A DNA stretch of 64,000 bases from Clostridiales bacterium (lineage in GTDB: Bacteria; Bacillota; Clostridia; Oscillospirales; UBA644). Position 1 is the stretch's first letter, and each line of letters starts with the position of its first letter. Location: contig JAEEJO010000077.1 in NCBI GenBank assembly GCA_016281915.1, positions 191,508 to 255,507 of the forward strand. The letters run 5' to 3'. The notes below the pieces were generated by a model. The model was not told where the DNA came from. It did not search any database and worked only from the letters and a program-made list of their open reading frames with translations. The translations under genes and the position numbers were made by a program. This document shows, in pieces, positions 27,059-35,715 of this stretch.

Positions 27059-30000
27059 CTATTGATTATCAAGTATACCTTCTCCGCCGGGTTTTTCCAT
27101 GATTATTCTCCAGTCGGAATCATCGGATGTTTTAATCATATAGATCTCGATAGATGATGATTCTGTGGTGTAAATAAGCCATTGGTCTTCAGAGGCCTCG
27201 ATCGAAACCTCCGCTACGACGCAGACGTATGCTGCAGGAGATTTATACCATGGGTCATACCAGTCGTAGTCGGATGGAACCTCTGCGCATGATTTCACTG
27301 AAATTTTCGTCAGTTTGTCAAAAGCGAATTCCTCATCGCTTTTAGCATACGTTTCATAGACTAAACTGTTGGCCTTTTCGGCATCTTTTTCATTCAGGTA
27401 TTCGAAATATTTGAACAGTGTTTCTGTCGGAGTAAGTCCTGCGGGAGGAGCAAAAGATTGCGCTGCATCGTCTCCTGAGTGTTCGGAATCATCGCCTTCG
27501 TCTGCCTTGCCGTTATTATCCTGAACTTCTGGTTGCAAAGCAGGATTTTCAGGAGTCTCCTCACCATTTTCGCCATTGACGGGTTTTACGGCAGACAATA
27601 TTGCAAATGAACCGTCTTCGTTTTTTGTTAAATTATATACAAGAGTGTCTGTGCAGTAGAGGCAAAGAGGATCTGCATACCATTTATAAGTAACTGATGC
27701 GTCACCCGCTTCGTTGAATTCAAGAGACGATACGCGTTTATATCTTGTCGGAGAACTTATGCCTTCATACGAATACATTTTTGTTTCGCTATTGTATGCG
27801 GCAATATCATGCGCCACATATTTATCGGCTGCAAAATATTTTTTTGCGGCAGAATTCATCTCATCGTCACTGATCAGAAACAGTGACGGATTCTCTGAAG
27901 AAACTTCTCCTATACCGTCTTTACGGCAATTCATCATCAGATATGCTGCAATTGCTGAGCTGTTGCTGAAGTCCTCAATCGATTCAAATGTAATTCCGGC
28001 TGCGTCGACCCAGGAAGTAAAGCTGTCGACAGCAGCAACGGCGGAACTTGACAGATTAACTGTATTGTATTCTTCAAGCGGAATAAACGAGGTCACTGAC
28101 AGTGATCCGCCTGATGAGCTTACAGTGAGGACGTAGTCTTTAATTCCCTTTTCAAACGGGGAATCGACGGGATCTTCAACATTAAGACGTACTGTATACT
28201 GCCCGTTTCCGTCAGAACTCTCAATCGACAAATAATTGAGCATAAGCGTTTTTATTCCGCTGTAATCAAATGAAGAATTACCTGTAAGCCTGTTGATTGT
28301 ATCTATATCACCTGTTCGTAACGATTCACAGAAAAGCGCCGCCGCAGTGTCAGAAGATTTTGCGTTAACTTCCATAATGCCCTTTACAATGTCGGAATAC
28401 GACGATGAACAAAGGAACCAACGGTCGATATATTTTCCCTTTGAGTAGAACGTACCTGAAACATTCACAACAGCCTGTCCCGATTCGAGAGGATAGAAGG
28501 TCATCAAAAACTTTTCGGAGCCTTTGAAAAGGATTTCGGTTTTTTCGGGGGAAATTATGTCCGGAACTGACTCAGAAGGCAATAGATCTACGGCGGCAAG
28601 AACGTCAATTGCGTCTTCTGAATCTTCACTGTATTTTTCTCTGAATGAGTATTTATCAGTAACCGTAATATCCACACCTTCGGATTTCTTTTGCAGAGCG
28701 CCAAGTTCTGTTGCTGAAACAGTCCATGATTCCGTATAAAGATTATCCTGAATATAGGTGATCAAAGCAGATGAAACTGCAGACGGAATGCGATACACTT
28801 TATTGTCTCCCCCGCTGATAACAATGGCGGAGTTTTTTGAGGGATAAATGCTTATTGAAAGTGCTGGAAGCTTATTCAGTTCAAAAACGATGTCAGGTTC
28901 GCCTATTAGTTCAAGAACGGGGCTCTCCGTCCATGAAGAAATGCCGAGTGCAGACAGAAGATCAGATTGAACGGAAACTATGTATTGGTTCCCTTTATAC
29001 TGAACGGGAATCTGTTTTTTCTCGGAAATGGAGTTTGAAATCGATGTTTTTAAAACAGATATCGTCTCGGGGCTTTCGCTATCGCCTTTAAGTAATTCGG
29101 TTATAGAAGAAAAGACTGTTGACGGTACAGAATAGTATACGTTTTCAAATTCCGCCACAGAGTATGCCGAATAAAGACTGACAGTAACGGATTTTCCGCC
29201 ATTTATAAAGATATCGCCCTTGTCAGGTAATCCCGCCGGTGCGGTAAAACGGCGTTCCCAATTTGTAACATCAAGAAGGATATCAAGAGACGTATCCGGG
29301 GAAAGATTATATTCTTCTCCGCCTTTTGTAACCTTTATGCCTTCTCCGTCGGATATTTTACCGTCAAAAAGAGATGAAACATCGTTAAAATATGATTTTG
29401 CAACAAGCTCAGAACTTGCAACGGAGAGTTCGTTGACGGAATAAACGGTGTTTGTGCCGCTGTATTCTATTACGCCGATATTGATCGATTTATAGACATT
29501 GATTTTCAGCCCGGTTTTTGTATCGACAATAACTGTCGGTTCAAAATCGGGGTAGACAGAATCGCTTTCAGTCCACTCGGACATATTCAACGCAGATGCA
29601 AGCTGTGCGCCGGAAGGGACTGTTTTTGAGGAACCGAGTACTGTAACCGTAACATTATCGGATGCGGCGAGAAACGACGAAGCGTCCGCAGGTGAAATAA
29701 ATGTATTATCATATAAATAAGCAGTAACGATAGGCAAAATATCTGAAGGCACGGAATAATATCTTACCTTATCGTCATACTGAATCCGCGCTACTTCATT
29801 GTCACCAAGAGACATTGTATAACCGTCGTCTATGCTTAACGCCAATGAATCATGGAACGTATTATTATAATCAGGCAGATACTTCCAGTCTTTAATCTTC
29901 AGCAAATCAAGAACAAGTTCTTTTTGTGTGATGATGATTTTTTTATCTTCAAATGTGCCTGTCAGTGCGTCCTTCTGCATCAATACGCCCAGAGCGACAT

Positions 30001-30139
30001 CTTTGTTCAGTTCACTGTCATCATCTTTGTTTTTCATGTTAAGGTAAACAGACAGTCCAACTATCAGGGCTGTAAGAATCACAGCGACAGCCACAACACT
30101 GGCTATCTGACCGAACGACACAGGCTTTGATGTTTTCAT
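27059..30139 (-). CDS. Large membrane-anchored repeat protein with NTF2-like C-terminus, unknown function
   Basis: 1026 residues. A short basic N-terminus and one transmembrane helix (about 12-33) anchor a large extracellular part. I see at least four divergent tandem repeats of about 105 residues, each with a conserved Trp (85, 189, 294, 403) followed 42-46 residues later by a Tyr-x-(Val/Ile)-Pro/Asn-Ser-like motif (YSVPS 128, YSVNE 233, YSVPS 336, YRIPS 449); a fifth may follow (FYSKG 564). Between about 605 and 860 comes another extracellular region, then an acidic linker (880-915), and a C-terminal NTF2/DUF4829-like domain starting TPTETLFKYFEYLNEKDAEKA. No enzyme motif. The neighbour upstream is another membrane-anchored protein. 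Function unknown. Confidence 0.75.
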   Translation of the reverse strand: MKTSKPVSFGQIASVVAVAVILTALIVGLSVYLNMKNKDDDSELNKDVALGVLMQKDALTGTFEDKKIIITQKELVLDLLKIKDWKYLPDYNNTFHDSLALSIDDGYTMSLGDNEVARIQYDDKVRYYSVPSDILPIVTAYLYDNTFISPADASSFLAASDNVTVTVLGSSKTVPSGAQLASALNMSEWTESDSVYPDFEPTVIVDTKTGLKINVYKSINIGVIEYSGTNTVYSVNELSVASSELVAKSYFNDVSSLFDGKISDGEGIKVTKGGEEYNLSPDTSLDILLDVTNWERRFTAPAGLPDKGDIFINGGKSVTVSLYSAYSVAEFENVYYSVPSTVFSSITELLKGDSESPETISVLKTSISNSISEKKQIPVQYKGNQYIVSVQSDLLSALGISSWTESPVLELIGEPDIVFELNKLPALSISIYPSKNSAIVISGGDNKVYRIPSAVSSALITYIQDNLYTESWTVSATELGALQKKSEGVDITVTDKYSFREKYSEDSEDAIDVLAAVDLLPSESVPDIISPEKTEILFKGSEKFLMTFYPLESGQAVVNVSGTFYSKGKYIDRWFLCSSSYSDIVKGIMEVNAKSSDTAAALFCESLRTGDIDTINRLTGNSSFDYSGIKTLMLNYLSIESSDGNGQYTVRLNVEDPVDSPFEKGIKDYVLTVSSSGGSLSVTSFIPLEEYNTVNLSSSAVAAVDSFTSWVDAAGITFESIEDFSNSSAIAAYLMMNCRKDGIGEVSSENPSLFLISDDEMNSAAKKYFAADKYVAHDIAAYNSETKMYSYEGISSPTRYKRVSSLEFNEAGDASVTYKWYADPLCLYCTDTLVYNLTKNEDGSFAILSAVKPVNGENGEETPENPALQPEVQDNNGKADEGDDSEHSGDDAAQSFAPPAGLTPTETLFKYFEYLNEKDAEKANSLVYETYAKSDEEFAFDKLTKISVKSCAEVPSDYDWYDPWYKSPAAYVCVVAEVSIEASEDQWLIYTTESSSIEIYMIKTSDDSDWRIIMEKPGGEGILDNQ

Positions 30140-30160
30140 AATAGTATCTCCGGGAATGAC

Positions 30161-30880
30161 TTATCCGAACATGGTTTTAATATCTGAGTATTCAGGGGCT
30201 TTCCAGTAAACGACGTCTCCGTAAACTATATCTCTTGAGACTACTGCCATTATCTTATCGTCATCGTAGAACGCTGCGCTGTATCTGAAAACCGCGCCGC
30301 CCTCTTCATTCAACTCCGTAACGGAATCAATAAAATCCGAAACGGATGCAGCCAGATTATCGGCATCGGTATTTATTTCAAGATACAATGCGGGCTGTTC
30401 CATGCCAATAGTGTCGTAAAACCCTATGTAGCGGCAGTCGTATCCTTTTTTTCTGAGGTCATACTTGATAAAAAACTTCTTCATAACCTCATCACGGTCT
30501 CCGCCGGTATACTGAACGATTATTTGCTCAGAAGAAGTGTAAATATTGTAAAAGAGCGTTGAATATACGGTTTTTCCTGACGGGGAAACAAGCGAAACAT
30601 TGTATATATTCTGATCAAAAACTGCACAGCGAAGCGCGTTGAGTAGCTTCCTGATATTCATGATGTCGTTAGCGGTTACCTGTTCGCCGTCTGAATTAAT
30701 TGAAAGATAAACGGTGTCTCGGGCATAGGATGTCTCGCGAACAACAATTCCGTATTCGGAGAGTTTTCCGCGAACATATGCGTCTCTTTTCTCGATCTCT
30801 GACTCGCAGAAGGAAAATGCAAGCCATCCTGCAAGACATACGATCACAATAAGATAAAGAAATGCTTTTATAAATCTCAC
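30161..30880 (-). CDS. Single-pass membrane-anchored protein of unknown function
   Basis: 239 residues if translation starts at the GTG at 30880. It has one N-terminal helix (about residues 4-23, FLYLIVIVCLAGWLAFSFC) and an extracellular alpha/beta region of two similar-sized halves. I recognise no family. The start is chosen because GGGGTG lies just upstream, and because an earlier in-frame GTG (30913) lies upstream of the promoter's -10 box and so cannot be on the transcript. It is 21 nt upstream of the large repeat-protein gene, so the two extracellular proteins are probably partners. Confidence 0.65.
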   Translation of the reverse strand: MRFIKAFLYLIVIVCLAGWLAFSFCESEIEKRDAYVRGKLSEYGIVVRETSYARDTVYLSINSDGEQVTANDIMNIRKLLNALRCAVFDQNIYNVSLVSPSGKTVYSTLFYNIYTSSEQIIVQYTGGDRDEVMKKFFIKYDLRKKGYDCRYIGFYDTIGMEQPALYLEINTDADNLAASVSDFIDSVTELNEEGGAVFRYSAAFYDDDKIMAVVSRDIVYGDVVYWKAPEYSDIKTMFG

Positions 30881-30903
30881 ACCGTCACCCCATATCTTTT
30901 GTA

Positions 30904-30932
30904 ATTTTATCACAATAATACAATTTAGTCAA
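30904..30932 (-). promoter_or_regulatory. Sigma-A promoter of the repeat-protein/GH38/DegV unit
   Basis: Minus strand TTGACT, 17-nt spacer, TAAAAT. The -10 box ends about 24 nt before the GTG start at 30880, implying a very short leader that just contains the GGGGTG ribosome binding site. It diverges from the antiporter promoter 80 bp away. Confidence 0.7.
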
Positions 30933-31013
30933 GACTTTTGTTTAAAAAAGAGCAACTGATGCGCGCATTTATTTACAAAATCAAATTCCGAAACATGAAG
31001 ATAGCAGCGGATA

Positions 31014-31042
31014 TTGACATTTAACCGAAAAAAGAGTATAAT
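31014..31042 (+). promoter_or_regulatory. Sigma-A promoter of the antiporter operon
   Basis: Full consensus: TTGACA, 17-nt spacer, TATAAT. The leader to the first ATG is about 125 nt; I saw no clear riboswitch or strong hairpin in it. Confidence 0.88.
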
Positions 31043-31173
31043 TCAAGAGATATACAAAAATATTCCAAGGCTACTTATCATATATCTTGCCAATAAAATG
31101 CACCTTCTGATCAATAATCACTGAAAATGATTTATAAGCTCCGTTTGAACTATTCCCAAAGTGAGGTATTTGT

Positions 31174-31440
31174 ATGGAGATACTGAAATTCATACTTCTT
31201 TGTCTTCTTGTGATCTGCGCCGTATCTGTCAGCGTCACAAAGAATCTTCTTTCATCTGTAATTATTTTCATGTCATACAGCGGAATCATGGCCCTTGTAT
31301 GGATGCTTTTGCTTTCTCCAGATCTTGCGATTACCGAGGCGGCTGTGGGAGCGGGAATCAGCAGTATTTTATTCTTTGTTACGCTCAAAAAACTTGGCTT
31401 GCTTTCAGGAGGCTCGAACGATGGCAAGAATAAGAGATAA
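31174..31440 (+). CDS. MbhD-like (DUF4040) subunit of Mrp-type antiporter
   Basis: 88-residue membrane protein with three hydrophobic helices, matching the MbhD/DUF4040 module that in classical MrpA is fused to the C-terminus. Motif LSPDLAITEAAVGAGISSILF near residue 47 is the family's signature with acidic residues inside the membrane segment. GAGG lies 8 nt before the ATG. It overlaps the next gene by 20 nt. As a free-standing subunit it resembles the layout of membrane-bound hydrogenases and archaeal Mrp complexes rather than the Bacillus operon. Confidence 0.85.
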   Translation: MEILKFILLCLLVICAVSVSVTKNLLSSVIIFMSYSGIMALVWMLLLSPDLAITEAAVGAGISSILFFVTLKKLGLLSGGSNDGKNKR

Positions 31441-32362
31441 TTATGAGCGATCTGCAGCATACAGAGCGGAAAAGGTGATCAAAGGTGAGGCTGAACCTCT
31501 TGACTTCCTTCCGGAAGAAGATCGCACGACAGAGGATAAGCTGACGATAGAGAAAACAGTAAAAGAATCCGAATCAGAACTGTCTCTTTCACCTGAAACA
31601 CTTACAGAAACGGTAGAATTCAAATTATACAGCAGAATTTACAAAGCTTTATCCGTTGTTGTTTGCATAATTTTTATAACTTCACTCGTCATAACAGCTA
31701 TTCATCTGCCGAGTCTCGGAAGCGATTTAAACCCTGCAAACAACGAGGTCCCTGAAAGGTATGTTGAAAAAGGTGTTGAAGAGACCGGGGCTATCAATAC
31801 TGTTGCAGGAATGATTCTTGATTACAGAGCTTTTGACACGTTTGGAGAATCGTGTGTTCTTTTTGCAGCAGTAATCTGTGTTCTGATTCTTCTGAAGGAA
31901 TCCGATCTGTCAGCCGCAGAGCACAGCGACAGGCAGAACGAACCTAAAAACGACGGGATACTGAAAGCAGCTGCGTCCATCCTCTTTCCGGTTATAATTA
32001 TTTTCGGATTTTACGTAATACTTAACGGTCATCTTTCTGCCGGAGGAGGTTTTTCGGGTGGAGCGATTCTCGGATCGGGAATGATTCTATATCTGCTTGC
32101 TTTCGGATTTGAAAAAGCGCATAAACTGTTTAACTACAAAACGTTTGCCGTTACTGTTTGTTCAGCGCAGATCTTTTACTGTATAGCAAAAGGGTTCTCG
32201 TTTTTTACGGGCGCAAATGAAATCGAAACTCATATACCCCTCGGCAATCCCGGCGACATCCTGTCAAGCGGACTGATTCTTCCCCTGAATATCTGCGTTG
32301 GTCTCGTTGTTGCATACACAATATACACCTTTTATGTAATGTTCCGTCGAGGAGGTTTTTGA
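31421..32362 (+). CDS. mnhB: MnhB-type antiporter subunit with N-terminal MbhE-like domain
   Basis: 313-residue membrane protein. After a hydrophilic, acidic N-terminus (residues 1-65) comes a helix, then an MbhE-like stretch (TVAGMILDYRAFDTFGE near 127, followed by a helix), a charged linker, and the MnhB domain with ILNGHLSAGGGFSGGAILG near 204. This fuses the last module of classical MrpA to MrpB. Start is the ATG at 31421, which has GGAGG 8 nt upstream; the longer frame lacks support. The stop abuts the mnhC ATG. The long acidic N-terminal extension is unusual. Confidence 0.87.
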   Translation: MARIRDNYERSAAYRAEKVIKGEAEPLDFLPEEDRTTEDKLTIEKTVKESESELSLSPETLTETVEFKLYSRIYKALSVVVCIIFITSLVITAIHLPSLGSDLNPANNEVPERYVEKGVEETGAINTVAGMILDYRAFDTFGESCVLFAAVICVLILLKESDLSAAEHSDRQNEPKNDGILKAAASILFPVIIIFGFYVILNGHLSAGGGFSGGAILGSGMILYLLAFGFEKAHKLFNYKTFAVTVCSAQIFYCIAKGFSFFTGANEIETHIPLGNPGDILSSGLILPLNICVGLVVAYTIYTFYVMFRRGGF

Positions 32363-32734
32363 ATGGGATTGATTTCAAATTACGAAGAAGTATTTGCCGT
32401 TATCCTTTTCGGTATAGGGTTTTCAAATCTTTTATTCAACCGAAATCTTTTAAAAAAAATAATCGGATTCAATATCATGGATTCCGGCGTATATCTGTTT
32501 CTGGCTTCTATGGGATATATAGACGGCAGGATGGCGCCAATCATAACAGACGGAATAACAGATGCCGAAGCATATATCAACCCTGTTCCGTCAGGGCTTG
32601 TCCTGACAGGTATAGTTGTTTCGGTATCAGTTACGGCAATGATGCTTGCCTTAACGATCCGCCTTTACAGGAGATATAATACTTTGAATCTGGATGAGAT
32701 TTATATGTTTGCTTCAAGGGAGACAAAGAAATGA
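32363..32734 (+). CDS. mnhC: Na+(cation)/H+ antiporter subunit MnhC
   Basis: NuoK-like small membrane subunit of 123 residues with three helices. The N-terminus (FAVILFGIGFSNLLFNRNLLKKIIGFNIM) matches the MnhC/NuoK family, and PVPSGLVLTGIVVSVSVTA near residue 73 is its characteristic third helix. It would sit between the antiporter-like subunits and the small core subunits. Starts directly after mnhB and overlaps the next gene by 4 nt (ATGA). Confidence 0.92.
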   Translation: MGLISNYEEVFAVILFGIGFSNLLFNRNLLKKIIGFNIMDSGVYLFLASMGYIDGRMAPIITDGITDAEAYINPVPSGLVLTGIVVSVSVTAMMLALTIRLYRRYNTLNLDEIYMFASRETKK

Positions 32735-34236
32735 TGCTCTGGTGGCAAAATCTTCCCTTTTTATCAATTTTTTTAATGATTCTTTCGTCAATCGTCTCTC
32801 TGTCACTGTCATTCAAAGCAGCAAGGAATATATGCGTTATATCTCTCGGAACGGTTTTAACAATGTCAGTTATAACGTTTTGCGGCGTATACGTCAGTAA
32901 AGAATCTTTTGTTTACAAAATGGGACACTTCCCTGCTCCATGGGGAAATGAGATAAGATCAGGTCTGTTGGAACCGTTTCTTGCTTCGATTTTTGCCATT
33001 ATAATGCTTTTGGCTGTTTTAGGCGGAATGAAGCACATAAGGAATGATATAGAATCAAAAAAGCTGAACCTGTATTTTCTTACCACAGATCTCCTGTTTG
33101 CGTCGATACTCGCCCTTATTTACACTAACGACATATTTACCGGATATGTTTTTCTGGAAATCTGCACGATAACAACATGCGGTATCCTCATGATTCGTCA
33201 GATCGGCAGAACTACGCTTGCAGCCGTAAGATATATGATAATAAGCCTGCTTGGATCGGGTATATTCCTAATCGGAATAACGCTTATGTACGATATTTCA
33301 GGCTATCTGCTTATGGAAAATATGCGAGAAGGTATTGCAAAAGCGATCGAAACAGACGGAATGACATTACCTACGGTTATGTCTATAGTTCTTGTATCGC
33401 TTGGTCTGTCTATAAAGTGCGGTCTTTTTCCATTTCATTTCTGGATGTCTGATACATATGGTTACGCAACACCCTCGTCAAGCGCGATATTATCCGGAAT
33501 AGTATCAAAAGGATATATCATCCTCCTCCTTAAAATATATTATCGGGTTATTGGAATAGAAACCGTGGCTCAGAGTCATATTCAGGATATACTCTTTGTA
33601 TTCGGACTTGCAGGAATAATCGTTGGTTCCGTAAACGCAATAAGGGAAAACGATATTTTCAGGATGATAGCTTTTTCTTCAGCTGCACAGATAGGATATA
33701 TTTTTGTAGGTTTCAGTTTAGGAACTCAAGCGGGTTTTACTGCTGCTGTATTTCAGATATTATCTCATGCCGTTACTAAGCCGTTACTTTTTATTTCCGC
33801 TTCCATGCTTTCGGACGCATCCGGAGGAAGCAAAAAATTTTCCGACCTTATGGGCTCTGCTCTCAGGTCGAAGATAGCGGGGATCGGTTTTACGGCTGGC
33901 GCGCTGTCGATGGTAGGAATTCCGTTCCTGTCAGGTTTTGTTACTAAAATACTGATCGGCACGGCATCGTTCGAGTCACCTTCAAAAATGATGCCTATAT
34001 TGGTCGTTCTTGCAATTAGCACGGTATTGAACGCCGTTTACTATCTCAGGACAGTGGTGCGTATATATCACCCGAGAGATCTGAACAAAAAAGAGCCCAA
34101 ATATTCAAACGACGGTTACTCTTCCTCTGTGTTTTCTGCCGTGATAGTTTGCTTTGTTGCGCTCAATCTTTCGATCGGATTCTTTTCGGACTTTGTTACG
34201 GATATCATTCGAACCGGACTTTCCATGTTAGCATAG
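32731..34236 (+). CDS. Antiporter-like subunit 1 (MnhD/NuoN family)
   Basis: 501-residue proton-conducting membrane transporter family protein with about 14 helices. Residues known to be essential in the family are present: glutamate in VFLEICTIT near residue 147 (helix 5), lysine in LSIKCGLFPFHFW near 228 (helix 7), lysine in LSGIVSKGYI near 259 (helix 8) and lysine in FLSGFVTKILIG near 400 (helix 12). It is therefore likely a functional proton or cation channel half. First of four such subunits in a row. Confidence 0.88.
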   Translation: MMLWWQNLPFLSIFLMILSSIVSLSLSFKAARNICVISLGTVLTMSVITFCGVYVSKESFVYKMGHFPAPWGNEIRSGLLEPFLASIFAIIMLLAVLGGMKHIRNDIESKKLNLYFLTTDLLFASILALIYTNDIFTGYVFLEICTITTCGILMIRQIGRTTLAAVRYMIISLLGSGIFLIGITLMYDISGYLLMENMREGIAKAIETDGMTLPTVMSIVLVSLGLSIKCGLFPFHFWMSDTYGYATPSSSAILSGIVSKGYIILLLKIYYRVIGIETVAQSHIQDILFVFGLAGIIVGSVNAIRENDIFRMIAFSSAAQIGYIFVGFSLGTQAGFTAAVFQILSHAVTKPLLFISASMLSDASGGSKKFSDLMGSALRSKIAGIGFTAGALSMVGIPFLSGFVTKILIGTASFESPSKMMPILVVLAISTVLNAVYYLRTVVRIYHPRDLNKKEPKYSNDGYSSSVFSAVIVCFVALNLSIGFFSDFVTDIIRTGLSMLA

Positions 34237-34260
34237 AATAAAACTGTAAGGGAGAAGAAT

Positions 34261-35715
34261 ATGCTTTTTATTCCTTTTCTTGTTCCCGTTATTTCGGGAA
34301 TAATACTTATCATTACAAAAAACATGCCTCGCAAACCAAGATGCTATTTCGTTTTGTTCGTTCTTGCGGCAACGCTGGCATCCAGTATTGCTTCTGCTTT
34401 TTTAAACGAACAGTTCACATTGCTCTCTTTAGGTGATCTGCTGCAGATATCTTTTGCAACAGATACTTTAGCAAGGATATTTTCTGTTCTGGCGTCTTCC
34501 GTCTTTCTTATTTGCGGTATTTTTGCATTTGATTATATGAAGGGAGAAAGGAGCGAAAGCACATTTTTCGGCTTCTTTGTAATAGTGCTAGGGGTTTTGA
34601 ATGCTCTTGCCTATGCTTCAAATCTTATTACGATGTACCTGTGCTTTGAATTCGTAACTCTTGTATCTGTTCCGCTTGTTTTGCATAATATGGATAAAAA
34701 GGCGATAAACGCCGGTTTGAAATACCTGTTCTACTCAATCGTAGGTGCATTTATAGGTCTTTTCGGAATCATAATAATATACGGCTATTCTTCGGGAGTT
34801 TTTATTGCGGGAGGCAATATAGGCGAATCATCATTGAATGAAAACAGCGGTCTCCTTCTAGTGGGAATAGTTCTTACCGTCATCGGTTTCGGAACAAAGG
34901 CAGGTATGTTCCCGATGCACGCTTGGCTCACTTCAGCTCACCCGGCAGCGCCCTCCCCCGCTTCGGCTGTTCTTTCAGGACTGATTGCCAAAGCAGGTAT
35001 TATTGCTGTTATAAGGATTATTTACTTTGTTGCAGGTCCGTCACTGATTCGTGGAACATGGGTGCAATTCGCATGGTCTTCGATCGCGCTTCTGACGGTT
35101 CTTATGGGGTCTGTACTTGCTTTTACGGAAAAACAGTTAAAAAAGAGACTTGCATTTTCATCGATAAGTCAGATTTCATATATCATGCTTGGTTTATCTA
35201 TGCTTACCCCTGATGCTCTTACAGGTTCCGTATTGCACATGATATTCCATGCAGCTATAAAAAGCGGCCTGTTTCTTGCGGCAGGAGCTATTATCAAACA
35301 AACCGGCACTACATACACAGACGGGATTAACGGCATAGGCAAAAAAATGCCCTATACCGTAATGTGCTGGACGTTTTACTCTCTCGCTCTGATCGGAATT
35401 CCGCCGTTTTCGGGATTTGTCAGCAAATGGTATCTTGCCATTGGCTCATTGAATTCAGGATTAAGTATCATCAACTGGCTTGCGCCTGCAATTCTTTTGA
35501 TTTCAGCAGCTCTAACCGCGGGATATCTCTTGCCTCTGATAATCAACGGTTATTTCCATTCCGGCAGCGATAATGAATCAATTTATGAACGAAACGAGGC
35601 TTCTAAACTTATGGTTGCGCCTATGGCTGTTCTTGCCGTCGCCGTACTTATGCTTGGTTTATGCTCTTCGTATTTAATTGAAATTATAACAGAGATCACG
35701 GGGGCCGCTTTGTGA
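34261..35715 (+). CDS. Antiporter-like subunit 2 (MnhD family)
   Basis: 484 residues, about 14 helices. Key residues: glutamate in LCFEFVTLVS near residue 129, lysine in GFGTKAGMFPMHAWL near 208, lysine in LSGLIAKAGIIA near 240, lysine in PPFSGFVSKWYLA near 385. GGGAG lies before the ATG. The gap of 24 nt from subunit 1 is the largest within this cluster. Closest by eye to MnhD/HyfB-like proteins. Overlaps the next gene. Confidence 0.88.
   Translation: MLFIPFLVPVISGIILIITKNMPRKPRCYFVLFVLAATLASSIASAFLNEQFTLLSLGDLLQISFATDTLARIFSVLASSVFLICGIFAFDYMKGERSESTFFGFFVIVLGVLNALAYASNLITMYLCFEFVTLVSVPLVLHNMDKKAINAGLKYLFYSIVGAFIGLFGIIIIYGYSSGVFIAGGNIGESSLNENSGLLLVGIVLTVIGFGTKAGMFPMHAWLTSAHPAAPSPASAVLSGLIAKAGIIAVIRIIYFVAGPSLIRGTWVQFAWSSIALLTVLMGSVLAFTEKQLKKRLAFSSISQISYIMLGLSMLTPDALTGSVLHMIFHAAIKSGLFLAAGAIIKQTGTTYTDGINGIGKKMPYTVMCWTFYSLALIGIPPFSGFVSKWYLAIGSLNSGLSIINWLAPAILLISAALTAGYLLPLIINGYFHSGSDNESIYERNEASKLMVAPMAVLAVAVLMLGLCSSYLIEIITEITGAAL

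Noticed and set aside
31043-31173. Riboswitch in the 125-nt leader of the antiporter operon
   Set aside because: I could not find convincing paired helices or a terminator-like hairpin; the leader is simply A/T-rich.
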